Shown here piece after piece: positions 61,192 to 64,000 of a stretch of DNA of 64,000 bases (the first letter of the stretch is position 1; every line of letters starts with the position of its first letter). The translations under genes and the position numbers were made by a program. The notes under the pieces are model-generated. The model did not search any database and was not told where the DNA came from. It saw only the letters and a list, made by a program, of their open reading frames with translations. Origin of the DNA: Citrobacter amalonaticus Y19 (lineage in GTDB: Bacteria > Pseudomonadota > Gammaproteobacteria > Enterobacterales > Enterobacteriaceae); the NCBI RefSeq assembly GCF_000981805.1, contig NZ_CP011132.1, forward strand, positions 5,146,001 through 5,210,000. Direction: 5' to 3'.

Positions 61192-64000
61192 GTTTATGGA
61201 AGAAGATAAGCCTCGGCGTACTGATTTTTATCCTGCTGTTGCTGGGCACGGTGGCGTTTCTGGTTGGAACAACAACCGGCCTGCATCTGATCTTCAATGC
61301 GGCGAATCGCTGGGTGCCGGGGCTGGAAATCGGCCAGGTCACCGGCGGCTGGCGCGATTTGTCACTGAAAAATATCCGTTTTGACCAGCCCGGCGTGGCG
61401 GTTAATGCGGGTGAAGTGCATCTGGCCGTGGGACTGGATTGCCTGTGGAACAGCAGTTTGTGTGTGAACGATTTGTCGCTCAAAGACATCAATGTGGCAA
61501 TCGACAGTAAAAAAATGCCGCCGTCCGCGCCGGTCGAAGAAGAAGAGAGCGGGCCGCTGAATCTCTCCACGCCGTATCCGGTCACGCTTTCCCGTGTGGC
61601 GCTGAATAACGTCAATATTAAAATTGATGACACAACCGTGTCGGTGATGGCGTTTACCTCCGGTCTGCACTGGCAGGAGAAGGACCTGACCCTGAAGCCC
61701 ACGTCGTTACAGGGATTGCTGATAGCGCTGCCGAAAGTGGCGGAGGTCGCTCAGGAAGAAGTGGTCGAGCCGAAGATCCAGAACCCGCAGCCGGATGAAA
61801 AACCGCTCGGCGAAACGCTGAAAGATCTGTTCTCGAAGCCGGTTCTGCCGGAGATGACGGACGTGCACCTGCCGCTCAATCTCAATATTGAAACGTTCAA
61901 AGGCGAGCAACTGCGCATCACCGGTGATACTGACCTGACGGTGCATAACCTGCTGCTGAAGGTGAGTAGCATTGATGGCAACATGAAGCTCGATGCGTTG
62001 GACGTTGACTCTAACCAGGGCACGGTGAACGCCAGCGGGACGGCCCAGTTAACCGACAACTGGCCGGTAGACATCACCCTGAACAGCACGCTGAACATGG
62101 ACCCGCTGAAAGGCGAGAAGGTGAAGCTGAAAGTGGGCGGGGCGCTACGTGAACAACTGGAAGTGGGCGTGAACCTCTCCGGGCCGGTGGCGTTGGATCT
62201 GCGTGCCCAGACGCGTCTGGCGGAAGCCGGGCTGCCGCTGAATCTGGAGGTGGTCAGTCAGCAGGTTTACTGGCCGTTTACCGGCGACAAGCAGTTCCAG
62301 GCCGACGATATCAAACTCAAGCTCACCGGCAAGATGACGGACTATACGTTGTCGATGCGTGCGGCGGTGAAAGGACAGGATATCCCGCCAGCGACCATCA
62401 CGCTCGATGCGAAGGGCAACGAACAGCAGATTAATCTCGACAAGCTCAGCGTGGCTGCGCTGGAAGGGAAAACCGAACTGAAGGCGCTGGTGGACTGGCA
62501 GCAGGCGATCAGCTGGCGAGGCGAATTGACGCTGGACGGTATCAATACGGCGAAAGAGGTGCCCGACTGGCCGTCGAAGCTCAATGGGTTGATTAAAACC
62601 CGGGGCAGTCTGTACGGCGGAACCTGGCAGATGGACGTGCCAGAACTCAAGCTGACCGGTAACGTTAAGCAGAACAAGGTTAACGTTAATGGGTCGCTGA
62701 AAGGCAACAGCTATATGCAGTGGACCATTCCGGGGCTGCATCTGGAACTGGGGCCAAACAGCGCCGACGTGAAAGGCGAGCTGGGCGTGAAAGATCTCAA
62801 TCTGGATGCGACCATCGACGCGCCGGGACTGGACAACGCATTGCCGGGACTCGGCGGTACGGCAAAAGGGCTGGTCAACGTCCGTGGTACGGTTGACGCT
62901 CCGCAACTGCTGGCGGATATCACTGCCCGTGGGCTGCGCTGGCAGGAACTGTCCGTTGCCCAGGTGCGCGTGGAAGGCGACATTAAATCGACCGACCAGA
63001 TTGCCGGTAACCTCAACGTGCGGGTTGAACGCATTTCGCAGCCTGACATAAACATCAGCCTCGTGACGCTGAACGCCAAAGGGAGCGAGAAGCAACATGA
63101 ACTGCAACTGCGCGTTCAGGGCGAGCCGGTCTCCGGTCAGCTTGATCTGACCGGGAGCTTTGATCGTAAAGAAGAACGCTGGAAAGGCTCGTTGAGCAAT
63201 ACGCGCTTCCAGACGCCGGTTGGGCCATTAACCCTGACCCGCGCCATCGCGCTCGACTACCGTAACCAGGAGCAGAAAATCAGCATCGGGCCACACTGCT
63301 GGACAAACCCGAATGCTGAACTGTGCGTGCCGCAAACTATTGATGCCGGTGCCGAAGGGCGGGCGGTGGTGAATCTCAACCGCTTTGACCTGGCGATGCT
63401 GAAACCGTTTATGCCGGAGGCGACTCAGGCCAGCGGCGTATTCACCGGCAAAGCGGACGTGTCGTGGGACACTACCAAAGAAGGGTTGCCGCAGGGCAAC
63501 GTCACGCTCTCCGGGCGTAACGTGAAGGTGACGCAGACGGTCAACGACGCGCCGCTGCCGCTGGCGTTCGATACCCTGAACGTGACGGCCGACTTGCGCA
63601 ACAATCGTGCGGAACTGGGCTGGTTGATTCGCCTGACCAATAACGGTCAGCTTGATGGCCAGGTGCAGGTAACCGATCCGCAGGGGCGTCGCAATCTGGG
63701 CGGCAACGTCAATATTCGCAACGTCAATCTTGCGATGGTAAACCCGATCTTCGCGCGTGGTGAGAAGGCCGCAGGTATGCTGAGCGCCAATCTGCGTCTG
63801 GGCGGTGATGTGCAGAGCCCGCAGATGTTTGGGCAATTGCAACTGAGCGGGTTGGATATCGACGGCAACTTTATGCCGTTTGATATGCAGCCGAGCCAAC
63901 TGGCGATGAACTTCAACGGTACGCGATCGACGCTTGCCGGAGTGATACGAACCCAGCAGGGGCAGATCAACCTGAGCGGCGACGCCGACTGGAGCCAGAT
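61188..64000 (+). CDS. tamB: TamB, inner-membrane/periplasmic partner of TamA, 5' part
   Basis: Starts with ATG 61188 overlapping the tamA stop by 4 bases and is open to the end of the window (about 937 codons; the E. coli protein has about 1,259 residues). N-terminal membrane anchor (LGVLIFILLLLGTVAFLVG), then the long repetitive beta-strand region of AsmA-like bridge proteins that reaches across the periplasm. The C-terminal DUF490 part lies outside. Confidence 0.95.
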   Translation, partial: MSLWKKISLGVLIFILLLLGTVAFLVGTTTGLHLIFNAANRWVPGLEIGQVTGGWRDLSLKNIRFDQPGVAVNAGEVHLAVGLDCLWNSSLCVNDLSLKDINVAIDSKKMPPSAPVEEEESGPLNLSTPYPVTLSRVALNNVNIKIDDTTVSVMAFTSGLHWQEKDLTLKPTSLQGLLIALPKVAEVAQEEVVEPKIQNPQPDEKPLGETLKDLFSKPVLPEMTDVHLPLNLNIETFKGEQLRITGDTDLTVHNLLLKVSSIDGNMKLDALDVDSNQGTVNASGTAQLTDNWPVDITLNSTLNMDPLKGEKVKLKVGGALREQLEVGVNLSGPVALDLRAQTRLAEAGLPLNLEVVSQQVYWPFTGDKQFQADDIKLKLTGKMTDYTLSMRAAVKGQDIPPATITLDAKGNEQQINLDKLSVAALEGKTELKALVDWQQAISWRGELTLDGINTAKEVPDWPSKLNGLIKTRGSLYGGTWQMDVPELKLTGNVKQNKVNVNGSLKGNSYMQWTIPGLHLELGPNSADVKGELGVKDLNLDATIDAPGLDNALPGLGGTAKGLVNVRGTVDAPQLLADITARGLRWQELSVAQVRVEGDIKSTDQIAGNLNVRVERISQPDINISLVTLNAKGSEKQHELQLRVQGEPVSGQLDLTGSFDRKEERWKGSLSNTRFQTPVGPLTLTRAIALDYRNQEQKISIGPHCWTNPNAELCVPQTIDAGAEGRAVVNLNRFDLAMLKPFMPEATQASGVFTGKADVSWDTTKEGLPQGNVTLSGRNVKVTQTVNDAPLPLAFDTLNVTADLRNNRAELGWLIRLTNNGQLDGQVQVTDPQGRRNLGGNVNIRNVNLAMVNPIFARGEKAAGMLSANLRLGGDVQSPQMFGQLQLSGLDIDGNFMPFDMQPSQLAMNFNGTRSTLAGVIRTQQGQINLSGDADWSQ

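Noticed and set aside
62145..63107. 320-codon minus-strand frame opposite tamB
   Set aside because: tamB is the conserved gene here and is open on the plus strand to the window end; the reverse frame has no family features.

Overview
The window is chromosomal DNA of an enterobacterium. Gene order and protein identity follow the E. coli region hflC-yjeT-purA-nsrR-rnr-rlmB-aidB-yjfN-bsmA-yjfP-ulaRGABCD-rpsF/priB/rpsR/rplI-ytfB-fklB-cycA-ytfEF-qorBR-cpdB-cysQ-ytfJKL-msrA-tamAB. Differences from E. coli (non-E. coli operons, loss of yjfIJKLMC and of ulaEF, an AraC gene beside ytfF, a different REP repertoire) suggest a relative such as Citrobacter. The genus is an inference and was not tested.

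Layout. 1-5292: end of hflC, yjeT, purA, nsrR, rnr. 5456-9768: a five-gene operon (PLP-dependent desulfhydrase/sulfo-lyase type enzyme, Asp/Glu-type racemase, taurine/sulfonate-type ABC importer) inserted between rnr and rlmB; it looks like import and breakdown of a sulfur amino acid or sulfonate. 9910-14099: rlmB, aidB, small YhcN-type periplasmic proteins and the esterase yjfP. 14096-19342: the L-ascorbate (ula) system, with regulator, lactonase, PTS and decarboxylase, but with ulaE reduced to a start-codon stub and ulaF absent. 19384-36288: yjfY, a TSUP exporter, the ribosomal operon with its S6:S18 leader, transporters, ytfB, fklB, cycA, the NO-repair gene ytfE with a clear NsrR operator, qorBR, cpdB, cysQ, ytfJ, ytfK, ytfL.

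36278-51293 is an AT-rich integrated element bounded by perfect 160-bp direct repeats. Each repeat copies the whole ytfL upstream spacer, from the first 11 bases of ytfL to the stop codon of the gene on the other side. The element carries a tyrosine integrase, a P-loop ATPase/helicase-like protein with an AT-hook-like tail, a long noncoding stretch ending in 11-mer iterons, a membrane/secreted protein pair, a metallophosphoesterase-STAND NTPase whose frame breaks at an A7 run, a serine recombinase with its own repeat array, three membrane proteins, and an overlapping soluble/membrane gene pair. No conjugation, capsid or insertion-sequence genes are visible. The cargo has the look of a defence island on a small integrative element, but only the STAND protein gives a family-level reason for that reading.

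51289-58602 is a second accessory block lying between the ytfL and msrA positions: a GPH sugar symporter, four consecutive Gfo/Idh/MocA dehydrogenases and a divergent LacI regulator, most simply an inducible pathway for an oxidised sugar, glycoside or polyol. The core map resumes with msrA, tamA and a tamB that runs off the window.
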